From contig CAZHBD010000004.1 in assembly GCA_964530555.1 (NCBI GenBank), forward strand, positions 1 through 30,024: 30,024 nucleotides of DNA, written 5' to 3'. Below the pieces are notes generated by a model that worked only from the letters and a program-made list of their open reading frames with translations, did not search any database and was not told the DNA's origin. The position numbers and the translations under genes are program-made. This document shows, piece by piece, positions 1-7,025 of this stretch (positions within the stretch are counted from its first letter, which is position 1; the number at the start of each line of letters is the position of its first letter). Origin of the DNA: CAZHBD01 sp964530555 (GTDB lineage: Bacteria > Patescibacteriota > Saccharimonadia > Saccharimonadales > AWTP1-31).

Positions 1-42
1 TTTGTTATCTTTATCAACAACCAAGACCTTAGCTTCGGGCAT
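1..42 (-). CDS. N-terminus of a possible response regulator (partial)
   Basis: On the minus strand an ATG at 42-40 overlaps the TAA of the flavin reductase by one base (TAATG), so the two are probably translationally coupled. The 14 visible codons read MPEAKVLVVDKDNK and run off the window edge. A short hydrophobic beta strand (KVLVVD) followed at once by an acidic residue is how CheY-like receiver domains begin (usually ILVVDDE). Here the second acidic position is Lys, so identification as a receiver domain is only suggestive. Nothing beyond the first strand is visible. Confidence 0.4.
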   Translation of the reverse strand, partial: MPEAKVLVVDKDNK

Positions 43-563
43 TATTTCATCCCTTCCACTGAGCTAAAAGTGCGCTCACCAGTTTTATCGCGGCCAGTGT
101 AGAAGAGTTGTGGCTTACTCTCGTTGAGATGGGCCGCTTTTATTTCACCAAAAAAGACATAATGATCGGCTGGCTTGGTGTAACTGTGGAGCTTGCACTC
201 AAAGTTGATGCGAGCATCGGCAAGTAATGGCGTTTTACCGATTGTCCCCGGTAGTGTTGCGATGCCTGATTTGGCGAATTTATCCTCGTCTTTCCCCGAA
301 ACTGACCCAAAATACTCCAACTGTTCGCGCAACTCTGCACTGGGGACAACTACCACGAATTCTTCACTAGCTAGAATGAGCTCGTGCGTGTATTTAATGT
401 CGTGCAGAGCAACAGCAATCATTGGTGGTGAATATGAAACTTTCATATTCCAGCCAGCTGCCATACCATTTGGCTTACCATTTTGATCAACAGACAGAAC
501 AAAGACAGTTGGCTCGACTAAACTTCGTCGCATAGTATATTCAATATCTTGCTGAGGTTTCAT
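42..563 (-). CDS. Flavin reductase-like, FMN-binding split-barrel protein
   Basis: This 173-residue protein resembles the flavin reductase-like/flavoredoxin family, which binds FMN in a split beta barrel and uses NAD(P)H or serves as an electron carrier. Supporting segments are an N-terminal strand with PTVFVLSVDQNGKPNGMAAG (residues about 18-37), then SPPMIAVALH, an acidic HELILASEEFVVVVP segment and the later LEYFGSVSGKDEDKF, which matches the usual G-x-x-SG-x-x-x-DKF pattern of the family. It is soluble, with no signal peptide. It is the fourth gene of a minus-strand run and lies 23 nt after the CarS-like gene. A TATGAT box at 570-575 is six bases before its ATG and may give an internal leaderless transcript. 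The physiological electron acceptor cannot be told from sequence. Confidence 0.8.
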   Translation of the reverse strand: MKPQQDIEYTMRRSLVEPTVFVLSVDQNGKPNGMAAGWNMKVSYSPPMIAVALHDIKYTHELILASEEFVVVVPSAELREQLEYFGSVSGKDEDKFAKSGIATLPGTIGKTPLLADARINFECKLHSYTKPADHYVFFGEIKAAHLNESKPQLFYTGRDKTGERTFSSVEGMK

Positions 564-569
564 AGCCCA

Positions 570-575
570 ATCATA
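570..575 (-). promoter_or_regulatory. Possible -10 box for the flavin reductase gene
   Basis: Read on the minus strand the sequence is TATGAT followed by six bases and then the ATG at 563. The spacing matches the many leaderless-type starts in this window. No convincing -35 box is seen, and the upstream DNA is the end of the preceding coding region. Confidence 0.35.
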
Positions 576-586
576 ACAGATTAGCT

Positions 587-1126
587 CTAGATTGGTTTAT
601 CCTTGAAGCCGAGCAGGAAACCAATGTAGCTGACCAGCAAGTGCAGACCAAAAAAGACACCGAACACAGCGAGGTAGACGTCGAGGGGCTCGCGAACAAA
701 GACGAGGCTGAACAGAATGGCGCCAATGATGTAGTCAAGTTGATCCCAAGGGAACCAACTGTGGCCTGAGGGCACGCCTTTTTGTCGCTTGAAAAAGCTT
801 TCGATGGCATCGCCAAGCAGGGCACCAAAGCCAATCCAGGCACCGAACAAAAACAGATGCAAGCCCGGCCTACTTAAGATAAAGTTCCAGCTCAGCCCGG
901 AGGTTACAAAGAGCGAAGTTAAGCCTCCGCAGACTGTGCCGGTAACAATGCCACGCCAGCTTTTGTTAGCGCCAAAAATCCGTTTTCCTTTGTAGGTTTT
1001 ACCAAAGTCGAGCGGCGTTTTCCAGCGTGCCAACCAGGGAATTTTATTACCAAGTACGGGTGTCATATTGGCAATGCCTGCAGGCAAGAATAGGATGAAT
1101 GCGGCCCAAACAATCTGCCAAAACAT
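587..1126 (-). CDS. CDP-archaeol synthase (CarS)-like / DUF46 CDP-alcohol synthase family membrane protein
   Basis: This 179-residue polytopic membrane protein has about five hydrophobic segments: residues 1-20, a glycine-rich stretch around 60-77, 88-107, 130-147 and 150-172. The conserved cytosolic motifs KTYKGKRIFGANKSWRG (about 43-59), GDAIESFFKRQKG and WFPWDQLDY are typical of the CarS/DUF46 family, which transfers CMP from CTP to a lipid phosphate. In archaea the substrate is digeranylgeranylglyceryl phosphate. In bacteria the substrate of this family is unsettled, and diacyl phosphatidate or another isoprenoid or alkyl phosphate are possible. Its ATG overlaps the stop of the PHP gene (TAATG). 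Two genes upstream is a CDP-alcohol phosphatidyltransferase, the enzyme that would use its CDP-lipid product, so a joint role in headgroup attachment is a reasonable inference. Confidence 0.8.
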   Translation of the reverse strand: MFWQIVWAAFILFLPAGIANMTPVLGNKIPWLARWKTPLDFGKTYKGKRIFGANKSWRGIVTGTVCGGLTSLFVTSGLSWNFILSRPGLHLFLFGAWIGFGALLGDAIESFFKRQKGVPSGHSWFPWDQLDYIIGAILFSLVFVREPLDVYLAVFGVFFGLHLLVSYIGFLLGFKDKPI

Positions 1127-1791
1127 TAGTGCCTAACTCCAAGTTTTTTTCGCAACCGGTGATATTTGGGGTAGAGCAGGCTGTAGAACGGTGGTCGGTC
1201 AACCGCGAAGTGGGCCTCCGCAAGTTGTGCGACTAGATTTTTGGCGGTCGGCTTTTGCTTGATCATTGTAAAGCTGGTTCCTAAACCTTTACGTCCATGA
1301 GCATCGCTACTGGCCGCTGTAGCCTTGCCAGAAAATCGTGACCAGGTGTGCGCTTGCGGACCACGATTTTGGAGGAATGCTCGACCGTTGTGAATCTCGA
1401 TAATATCAATTTCGTTGGCGATCTGGTCCAGTACTTCGCGTCGCATACCTTTGCGGACTGTTTCGAACGGGTGGGGCACATATACCAAACCACCTTGAGC
1501 AGTAATTGCTCGCGCGGTTGCCAGAGCCGACATGCCGGGCTTGATGGTTTCGGTTAAAAACAGCCCGATCAGCTCACCTTCACTGGTGGTGATTTCTTCG
1601 CCAACGATGATGTGTTCGCCCAGTGAATTGTGCAGACTCAAAGCGTTTTCGATAGTGTCATGATCGGTTATCGCCATGTAGTCAAGTAGCCCCCGCTCGA
1701 TAACGTCGGCATAGTCTTCAGCACGGATCCCGCCGTCAGGCGAACCAGCCGAGTGGGTGTGCAGGTCAATTTTGATCACAGCTTTCCCCAT
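1126..1791 (-). CDS. PHP-domain metal-dependent phosphoesterase
   Basis: This 221-residue protein carries the full set of PHP metal-ligand motifs: DLHTHSAGSPDGG near the N-terminus (residues about 9-21), AITDHDTIENA (about 40-50), VGEEITTSEG (about 63-72), YVPHPFE, IEIHNGR and ASSDAHGRKGLG (about 160-171). Members hydrolyse phosphoester bonds (3',5'-bisphosphates, histidinol phosphate, short oligonucleotides) with two or three metal ions. The substrate here is unknown. The start at 1791 lies inside the end of the phosphatidyltransferase gene (16-nt overlap), and its stop overlaps the next start, so all three are translationally coupled. That context leaves open a role on a lipid-related phosphate, but this is inference only. 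Confidence 0.85.
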   Translation of the reverse strand: MGKAVIKIDLHTHSAGSPDGGIRAEDYADVIERGLLDYMAITDHDTIENALSLHNSLGEHIIVGEEITTSEGELIGLFLTETIKPGMSALATARAITAQGGLVYVPHPFETVRKGMRREVLDQIANEIDIIEIHNGRAFLQNRGPQAHTWSRFSGKATAASSDAHGRKGLGTSFTMIKQKPTAKNLVAQLAEAHFAVDRPPFYSLLYPKYHRLRKKLGVRH

Positions 1792-2399
1792 ACTGAGCTA
1801 ATCCGACCCAGGGCAGTTATGGAAGCGCCAACGGCGATAATGACCATAGCGGCTGGCAACTGGTTAAAGAGCAGCCCGGCGATAAACACGGCAATTCGTA
1901 CATCGAATTGCATGAGACCCGTGCGGAACGTACGATTGCGCTGATGGCCTTTTGGCAGAGAACTGAGGGCGACCTCTCCCCAAGCGTTCGTGTAGCTAAC
2001 AAGTAAAGAGGCGCCGCATGCGGCCGCTGCCCAAACGGCGGCCTGGTGGTGGTGCGTAGCAATAAGTGCGTAGGTGGCAGCAGTATATAGCAGTGTTTCT
2101 TTGATTTTGTCAGTAACAGAATCCAAGAACATGCCTTTTGGCCCGTCGGTCTTTTGCAGTCTGGCAAGGGCGCCATCCAGAGCATCAAACAATCCAAAGA
2201 AAATCAGCAGCATACCTGCAACGAGCAGTCTTCGTTGGGCAATTAAAAACGCAATCACAATATGCATTGCGAAACCCGTTAAGGTGATGGCCGTAGGGCT
2301 AATTCGCCCACCTGACAGTCTATTGAGGAGGCCTGCCAAAGACCCCATAAAACGCTTGATAGGCTGACGGATCATATCGACGAGCTTGGCTGGTGACAT
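1776..2399 (-). CDS. CDP-alcohol phosphatidyltransferase family protein
   Basis: This 207-residue integral membrane enzyme joins a CDP-activated lipid to an alcohol (inositol phosphate, glycerol phosphate or similar) with release of CMP. The signature D-G-x2-A-R-x8-G-x3-D-x3-D is complete: DGALAR, eight residues, then GMFLDSVTD, around residues 68-94. Several hydrophobic helices follow. The ATG at 2399 was chosen over an upstream in-frame TTG because a TATAAT box on the minus strand (2407-2412) sits seven bases before it, the same arrangement as at other starts here. It leads a minus-strand operon with the PHP and CarS-like genes. Headgroup specificity cannot be assigned from sequence. Confidence 0.87.
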   Translation of the reverse strand: MSPAKLVDMIRQPIKRFMGSLAGLLNRLSGGRISPTAITLTGFAMHIVIAFLIAQRRLLVAGMLLIFFGLFDALDGALARLQKTDGPKGMFLDSVTDKIKETLLYTAATYALIATHHHQAAVWAAAACGASLLVSYTNAWGEVALSSLPKGHQRNRTFRTGLMQFDVRIAVFIAGLLFNQLPAAMVIIAVGASITALGRISSVWGKL

Positions 2400-2406
2400 C
2401 AAGCAT

Positions 2407-2436
2407 ATTATAGCTTACCTAAGAGCAAGGTATAAT
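2407..2436. promoter_or_regulatory. Divergent overlapping promoter pair
   Basis: Two perfect TATAAT boxes face away from each other: minus-strand box at 2407-2412 (seven bases before ATG 2399) and plus-strand box at 2431-2436 (six bases before ATG 2443). They are 18 bp apart, so the -35 region of each promoter would fall on the -10 box of the other. The two start codons are only about 43 bp apart. Confidence 0.6.
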
Positions 2437-2442
2437 AGGTGT

Positions 2443-3126
2443 ATGAATCCTCAAGCCAAAGCGGTGCTTGCTCCCCTGGCAACACTGAGTTTTGCCGCCG
2501 CTAGTTTGCTGGTTATTCGTTCAGTGATTTTTGGTTCGCTCACCTTTTGGTACTTAGATTGGAATCTCTTCTTGGCATGGTTGCCGTTGGTTTTTGCGTG
2601 GTTACTCGTACGATATGTGCGACATAATCCCTGGGTGAGCTGGCAGGGTGGTGCATTAAGCTTGCTTTGGCTGGGATTCTTGCCAAACAGCTTTTATATT
2701 GTGACCGACTTTATGCATTTGCAAGAAGTTAGCCAACAGACCTTGCTGTTTGATGTGGTGCTGATGTTTATGTTTTCCCTCGCTGGCTATGCGGTGGGTT
2801 TTGTGAGCGTGATCATGGTGCACAGACTGCTGTTAACACGAATCAATCGGGCTAGCGCAGCAAGGGTTGTTGCCGGTGTTTTTTTGGCTTGTAGCTTTGC
2901 AATCTATCTGGGGCGTTTCCTGCGGTGGAATACCTGGGACGTCATAGTTAACCCGGCCGGGATAATCTTGGATATCACTGACCGAATCATTAATCCCGTA
3001 GCGCATGAACAGACCTTTTGGGTAACAATCCTGTTCTTTGTGCTACTGAATGCACTGTACTTTGTGCTTTGGCAGCTGACTCAAAGCAGTACCGCGGTAT
3101 GCCATCGCAAAAAGCTTGCAGAGTAA
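2443..3126 (+). CDS. DUF1361 family multi-pass membrane protein
   Basis: This 227-residue hydrophobic protein has six or more predicted membrane helices spread over its length. The loops contain WLGFLPNSFYIVTDFMHL (about residues 78-95) and YLGRFLRWNTWDV (about 155-167), the conserved segments I associate with DUF1361 proteins. Their function is unknown. An upstream in-frame ATG at 2386 would add 19 residues, but 2443 is preferred because a perfect TATAAT box lies six bases before it and inside the longer version. It is transcribed divergently from the phospholipid operon. Confidence 0.78.
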   Translation: MNPQAKAVLAPLATLSFAAASLLVIRSVIFGSLTFWYLDWNLFLAWLPLVFAWLLVRYVRHNPWVSWQGGALSLLWLGFLPNSFYIVTDFMHLQEVSQQTLLFDVVLMFMFSLAGYAVGFVSVIMVHRLLLTRINRASAARVVAGVFLACSFAIYLGRFLRWNTWDVIVNPAGIILDITDRIINPVAHEQTFWVTILFFVLLNALYFVLWQLTQSSTAVCHRKKLAE

Positions 3127-3153
3127 TATAAAAAGTGGTTGAATAGACTAATC

Positions 3154-3228
3154 ATGAAAATGATAAACAATACTACAGCTATGACTCGCCGCATTCGTAT
3201 GACCGGGGCGGTGCTTGTCGTATTTTAA
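3154..3228 (+). CDS. Putative 24-codon leader peptide with Arg codons
   Basis: A short ORF reads MKMINNTTAMTRRIRMTGAVLVVF and stops at TAA 3226-3228. It lies between the DUF1361 gene and the GNAT-argS genes. Codons 12, 13 and 15 are Arg (CGC CGC ATT CGT, 3187-3198), placed directly before one arm of an antiterminator-like hairpin. A TAGACT box at 3144-3149 lies 4 nt before this ATG and 10 nt before a second in-frame ATG at 3160. As a protein it has no recognisable function. Its likely role, if real, is as a ribosome-stalling sensor of Arg-tRNA charging. Identification is from architecture only. Confidence 0.35.
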   Translation: MKMINNTTAMTRRIRMTGAVLVVF

Positions 3229-3270
3229 AATCGAAAGCCTCACACCAGCCCCGTAACCACGGGGCTTTTT
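3187..3270 (+). promoter_or_regulatory. Candidate transcription attenuator (arginine-responsive?)
   Basis: Two mutually exclusive hairpins share the GCCCCG strand at 3248-3253. Antiterminator: 3204-3213 (CGGGGCGGTG) pairs with 3243-3253, giving 10 base pairs with one bulged A at 3247. Terminator: 3247-3254 pairs with 3259-3266, an 8-bp perfect stem with a four-base loop, followed by T5. Arg codons of the leader ORF occupy 3187-3198, just before the first antiterminator arm, and its stop codon lies in the antiterminator loop. This is the geometry of classical leader-peptide attenuation. Downstream genes include argS. Confidence 0.45.
3247..3270 (+). terminator. Rho-independent terminator upstream of the acetyltransferase
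   Basis: The stem AGCCCCGT (3247-3254) pairs perfectly with ACGGGGCT (3259-3266) around an AACC loop and is followed by a T-run (3266-3270). It lies 18 bp before the next gene, so it either ends the upstream unit or acts conditionally as part of the attenuator. Confidence 0.75.
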
Positions 3271-3287
3271 AATTTCTTAAGGATTAT

Positions 3288-3770
3288 ATGAAAACTAATC
3301 AAGTAGTTATTGTCAGTAAAATCAATCCCTGGCTAGAAGGGCTGTCGTTTGATGAACTAGCCGCGTATTCAAGCTCGCCAGAAGCGGATGTCAATCCGGT
3401 AACGGTCGACATAGTCGCCGCTCAGCTGTTGGGCTTTGTGGCGGTGTGTGTTAGCTCACTCCCCGGGCCTTACGAGGCCAGCAAGGCAGTGGGCTATGCA
3501 GGCTATGCTAAAGATCGAGAATTCAAAGGTACTACCTACGCTCAGCTTGGTAATGTCGTGGTGCTACCAGAGTTTCAAGGTCTTGGCTTTGGGCCTAAAT
3601 TGGTTGATAAGACTTTTAATGCTATGAAGTCGCTTGGCAAACCGATAGGTGCCGTGGCTAATCACCTGAGTGCTGGCATCTTCAACAAACTTGGCTTTAC
3701 CTATGCGGGTGATGTGGTCAGCGATTCAGGGCTACTCAAGCCGTTCTACACTTACGACAGTGGTCAATAG
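3288..3770 (+). CDS. GNAT family N-acetyltransferase
   Basis: This 160-residue protein has a GNAT fold signature: a beta strand GNVVVLPEFQGLGFGPKLVDKTF (about residues 87-109), which contains the acetyl-CoA pyrophosphate loop Q-x2-G-x-G, followed by the alpha helix, and a C-terminal NKLGFTYAGD typical of the motif B strand (IFxKLGF). The substrate cannot be inferred. The start is supported by a Shine-Dalgarno-like AAGGA at 3278-3282. It follows the terminator/attenuator and precedes argS by only a few bases, so it may share regulation with argS, although argS also has its own -10 box. Confidence 0.75.
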   Translation: MKTNQVVIVSKINPWLEGLSFDELAAYSSSPEADVNPVTVDIVAAQLLGFVAVCVSSLPGPYEASKAVGYAGYAKDREFKGTTYAQLGNVVVLPEFQGLGFGPKLVDKTFNAMKSLGKPIGAVANHLSAGIFNKLGFTYAGDVVSDSGLLKPFYTYDSGQ

Positions 3771-3783
3771 TAAAAATTGAAGT

Positions 3784-3789
3784 TACAAT
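3784..3789 (+). promoter_or_regulatory. -10 box for argS that decides the start
   Basis: TACAAT is followed by seven bases and then the ATG at 3797. The earlier in-frame ATG at 3788 overlaps the box itself, so 3797 is the better start if this promoter is used. Confidence 0.45.
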
Positions 3790-3796
3790 GAAGCCA

Positions 3797-5473
3797 ATGG
3801 AGTCACTACAATCGCAGATTGAACAAGCAGTGCATGACCTTTTTGGGATTGACGTAAACATTGAGCTGTCGCGGCCAGATCCACAGTTCGGTGATTTCGC
3901 TACAAATGTTGCTTTGCAATTAGCGAAACAGGTTGGTAAGAACCCGCGCGATATTGCCGAGCAGCTGGCCGAAGCGCTCCGCCGCAAACTGCGTGAACAG
4001 GTTAGTGAGGTTACTGTTGCTGGTCCAGGGTTTATCAACCTGCGTCTTAGCGATGCCGCATTGATCGGGGAGCTAGCTCGTGTTACTGTCGTGCCACAAT
4101 CGCTCAAAGGCAAGACGGTAGTAGCGGAGTACTCAGACCCCAACCCCTTCAAAGTTCTGCATGCTGGCCATCTGTACACCAGCGTTGTGGGCGATGCTAT
4201 CGCAAACCTACTTGAGGCGGCTGGTGCAACGGTGCACCGCGTTAACTTCGGTGGTGATGTAGGTCTACATGTCGGTAAAACGATGTGGGCCGTACTGCAG
4301 AGTATTGGTGGCGAGCTGCCTGAGAAGCTTGAACAGTATCAAAGTACTGAGGCGCGCACCGCATGGCTGGCGGAATGCTACATCGCAGGAACCAATGCCT
4401 ACGACGATGACGCCACTACCAAGCAGCAAATCATTGAGCTCAATAAGCGGATCTATAAGATACAGTCTGACAACGATACATCCTCGCCTTTGGCCCAGCT
4501 GTATTGGACAACGCGGCAGTGGAGCTACGACTATTTCGACAGCTTCTACGAAGAGATCGGGACAAATTTCGAAAAATACTATCCAGAAAGCAGTGTTGCT
4601 GAACTTGGGCTAAAGACCGTCCGCGAGCAGCTCGGCAACGGTGTCTTTGAAGAGTCGGAGGGAGCGGTAGTCTTTCGTGGTGAACCGTTTGGTCTGCACA
4701 CCCGAGTGTTCATTAACCGGGAGGGCCTGCCAACCTATGAAGCGAAAGATGTTGGCTTGATTTTCACTAAGAAGAAAGACTACAACTTCGATGTTTCTGT
4801 GGTAATAACGGGCAATGAGCAAGAGCAATATATGCAGGTGGTGCTAAAAGCTATCGAGCAGTTCGCCCCGGAGTTGGTACGGGCTACCCGTCACCTGACA
4901 CACGGGTTGGTAAAACTTAAAGGCGGAGTCAAGATGAGCAGCCGTAAGGGCAATATCTTGCGCGCTATTGATGTACTTGATGCCGCCAAGCAGGCGAACC
5001 ACAAAGCAACTGGTAAGACTGATAAGAACGTTGAGCTGGGCGCCGTGAAATACGCATTCCTCAAGGTTCGCACCGGCGGAGACATCATGTATGACCCAGA
5101 GGAATCAGTCGGTCTAGAGGGAAACAGTGGTCCCTATCTGCAGTATGCACATGCTCGGGCTCGGAACATCCTGGCAAAAGCTGTCAAGCAACCTGATGCC
5201 AAAATTGGGGACCTGCAGGCTAACGAACGTCTGTTGGCAAGTAAGTTAACAGAGTACAGTGACGCAGTAGGGCAGGCAATAGATGGGCTTTCCCCGCACA
5301 TTGTGTGCACCTATCTATACGAGCTGGCCCAAGTCTTTAATCGGTTTTATGAACAAAATCGGGTCATTGGGGACGAACGTGAAAGCCAGCGTTTGTGGTT
5401 GGTGCAGATCTACGCAATAGTTTTAAACGATGGTCTAAGCCTGCTTGGCATTCATGCGCCAGAACAGATGTGA
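3797..5473 (+). CDS. argS: Arginyl-tRNA synthetase
   Basis: This class I aminoacyl-tRNA synthetase charges tRNA-Arg with arginine. It has 558 residues, the usual bacterial length. Visible parts are the N-terminal additional domain with FGDFATNVALQLAK and GPGFINLRL, the HIGH-type motif within NPFKVLHAGHLYTSVVGDA (HAGH, about residue 115), the KMSKS equivalent VKMSSRKGN (about 378-386), and the C-terminal anticodon-binding segment ending in ALxR-type helices (AQVFNRFYEQNRV, LLGIHAPEQM). The first possible ATG is 3788; 3797 is preferred from the upstream TACAAT. An arginine-codon leader and attenuator-like structure lie about 530 bp upstream, before the acetyltransferase. Its stop (TGA 5471-5473) overlaps the next ATG. 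Confidence 0.97.
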   Translation: MESLQSQIEQAVHDLFGIDVNIELSRPDPQFGDFATNVALQLAKQVGKNPRDIAEQLAEALRRKLREQVSEVTVAGPGFINLRLSDAALIGELARVTVVPQSLKGKTVVAEYSDPNPFKVLHAGHLYTSVVGDAIANLLEAAGATVHRVNFGGDVGLHVGKTMWAVLQSIGGELPEKLEQYQSTEARTAWLAECYIAGTNAYDDDATTKQQIIELNKRIYKIQSDNDTSSPLAQLYWTTRQWSYDYFDSFYEEIGTNFEKYYPESSVAELGLKTVREQLGNGVFEESEGAVVFRGEPFGLHTRVFINREGLPTYEAKDVGLIFTKKKDYNFDVSVVITGNEQEQYMQVVLKAIEQFAPELVRATRHLTHGLVKLKGGVKMSSRKGNILRAIDVLDAAKQANHKATGKTDKNVELGAVKYAFLKVRTGGDIMYDPEESVGLEGNSGPYLQYAHARARNILAKAVKQPDAKIGDLQANERLLASKLTEYSDAVGQAIDGLSPHIVCTYLYELAQVFNRFYEQNRVIGDERESQRLWLVQIYAIVLNDGLSLLGIHAPEQM

Positions 5474-6249
5474 TGACGATCGTTAATCAAATCCGCCAGG
5501 CTTTACGAAGCCAATCAGATCCACTCAAAGCAGAGTTTTTTCCGCGGTTTTTTAAGCCCGAACCCGGCGATACTGATCAATTTCTGGGGGTAACCGTCCC
5601 CAAACAACGGGCTATTGTGAAAGCTTACTATAAGCAGCTCACTCCTGACCAAGTAGTTGGGCTGCTTCATTCGCCCGTGCACGAGGAGCGCCTCACTGCT
5701 TTACTCATCTGGGTTATGCAATACCAAAAGGGCGACCTAGAAACTAAACAGCTCATTTACAATTTGTATCTAGCCAACTGCGGTCCTATTGGCTTTAAAA
5801 ACGCAACTAAGCAAGCACAAAAATGGGGTCCCCGGAAAACTTCGCAAGGAGTTTTTTGGGGTATCAACAATTGGGATCTTGTTGATTCGTCAGCCAGCTA
5901 CATTGTAGGTAACTACATCTTTGATAAAGATCAGACAATTCTTAAGTCGTTGAGTCGAAGCAAAAATGTTTGGGAGCGACGCATTGCCATTCTGGCGGCT
6001 GGAGAATTTATTCACCACGGCGAGTTTGCCTGGACATTACGGCTGGCTGAACAAAATTTGGGTGATACCCATCATTACATTCACAAAGCAACCGGGTGGA
6101 TGCTACGAGAGGTAGGGAAGCGCGACGAATCAGTGCTGTGTGACTTTCTCGATAACCATGCGCATAAGATGCCACGTACTGCCTTGCGTTATGCTATCGA
6201 GCGACTCAGTCCTAGTAAACGGGCAGCATATCTCGCACAAAAAGCGTAG
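5473..6249 (+). CDS. AlkD-like DNA alkylation repair protein
   Basis: This 258-residue all-helical protein of the HEAT-like-repeat DNA glycosylase family removes N3/N7-alkylated bases. Typical segments are FLGVTVPKQRAIVK (about residues 36-49), the NNWDLVDSSA motif, whose Trp and Asp correspond to the catalytic WxxxD pair of AlkD, WERRIAILAA, HKATGWMLREVGKRD and the C-terminal MPRTALRYAIERL. The ATG at 5473 overlaps the argS stop (TGATG) and was chosen over an upstream non-ATG start inside argS. Coupling to argS probably sets its translation. It acts in the cytoplasm on DNA. Confidence 0.9.
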   Translation: MTIVNQIRQALRSQSDPLKAEFFPRFFKPEPGDTDQFLGVTVPKQRAIVKAYYKQLTPDQVVGLLHSPVHEERLTALLIWVMQYQKGDLETKQLIYNLYLANCGPIGFKNATKQAQKWGPRKTSQGVFWGINNWDLVDSSASYIVGNYIFDKDQTILKSLSRSKNVWERRIAILAAGEFIHHGEFAWTLRLAEQNLGDTHHYIHKATGWMLREVGKRDESVLCDFLDNHAHKMPRTALRYAIERLSPSKRAAYLAQKA

Positions 6250-6274
6250 AATACATTTATAAGGAGGGTATGTG

Positions 6275-6682
6275 ATGAAAATAAATTATGTTGCACTATA
6301 TGTCATCTCGTTTGTGGCATTTATTGCGTTAGATGCTATCTGGCTAGGGGCGGTGGCTAAAAATTTGTATGCCACCGAGCTAAAGGGACTTATGACCAAC
6401 AATGTGAAGTGGGCTGCAGCCGGATTGTTTTACCTGATTTTTCTAGCGGGGCTCATTTATTTTGTGATTGCGCCGACACTCAAGAGCGGCTCCATGAATA
6501 ACTTGCTGCTGGCAGGTGGCTTTTTCGGCCTAGTTACGTATGCGACCTATGATCTGACTAATTACGCGACGCTCAAAGGTTTCCCATTCAAAATTGTCGT
6601 GATTGATATGATCTGGGGAACGGTGCTGAGCGCTACGGTGTCTCTGGTGGCATATCAGGTCTATAACAAATTTATCGCCTAA
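6275..6682 (+). CDS. DUF2177 family membrane protein
   Basis: This 135-residue protein has four hydrophobic helices (about residues 6-28, 44-64, 72-94 and 104-128). The characteristic text is FIALDAIWLGAVAKNLY near the N-terminus and GLVTYATYDLTNYATLKGFP in the third helix and loop, both hallmarks of DUF2177. Its function is unknown. The start at 6275 has a strong Shine-Dalgarno sequence AAGGAGG (6261-6267) seven bases upstream. A GTG one codon earlier is less likely. It is followed 7 nt later by mscL, so the two are probably co-transcribed. Confidence 0.88.
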   Translation: MKINYVALYVISFVAFIALDAIWLGAVAKNLYATELKGLMTNNVKWAAAGLFYLIFLAGLIYFVIAPTLKSGSMNNLLLAGGFFGLVTYATYDLTNYATLKGFPFKIVVIDMIWGTVLSATVSLVAYQVYNKFIA

Positions 6683-6689
6683 GGAGATT

Positions 6690-7025
6690 ATGATGAAAAA
6701 ACATTTACAGGGGTTCAGTAATTTTGTAAGAGAGCAGGGAGTCGTGGGGTTGGCCGTCGGTCTTGCTATCGGTGCCGCTGCCGGGGATGCGGTCAAGTCG
6801 ATCGTAAACAACCTCATCAACCCTCTGGTTGGGCTGATCTTGGGTGGAACTGACCTATCTTCCGTAGAAAGCCACATTACCCGTAGCGGTAAGCTACTCA
6901 CCTTTGGCTGGGGAAATATTCTGAACGCCCTTATCACGCTCATGGCAGTAGCTGGGGTAGTCTATTTTATTGTTCACGGGCTCAAACTCGATCGGGTCGA
7001 CAAGAAAAAAGACGACAAAAAGTGA
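6690..7025 (+). CDS. mscL: Large-conductance mechanosensitive channel MscL
   Basis: This 111-residue channel subunit opens under membrane tension and releases osmolytes. It has the MscL plan: a short amphipathic N-terminus (FSNFVREQG), the first transmembrane helix with the GLAVGLAIGAAAGDAVKSIV pore segment, NPLVGLILGG, a shortened periplasmic loop (about residues 52-68), the second helix (about 76-95), and a charged C-terminal tail (KLDRVDKKKDDKK). The length is slightly below the usual 120-150. AAGGAG (6681-6686) precedes two adjacent ATGs, 6690 and 6693; the second has the better spacing. Its TGA overlaps the GTG of msrB. Confidence 0.88.
   Translation: MMKKHLQGFSNFVREQGVVGLAVGLAIGAAAGDAVKSIVNNLINPLVGLILGGTDLSSVESHITRSGKLLTFGWGNILNALITLMAVAGVVYFIVHGLKLDRVDKKKDDKK

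Noticed and set aside
4610..5088. Antisense open frames within argS and similar overlapping frames elsewhere
   Set aside because: They lie opposite clearly conserved coding sequence, have no ribosome site or promoter and encode low-complexity, family-less text.
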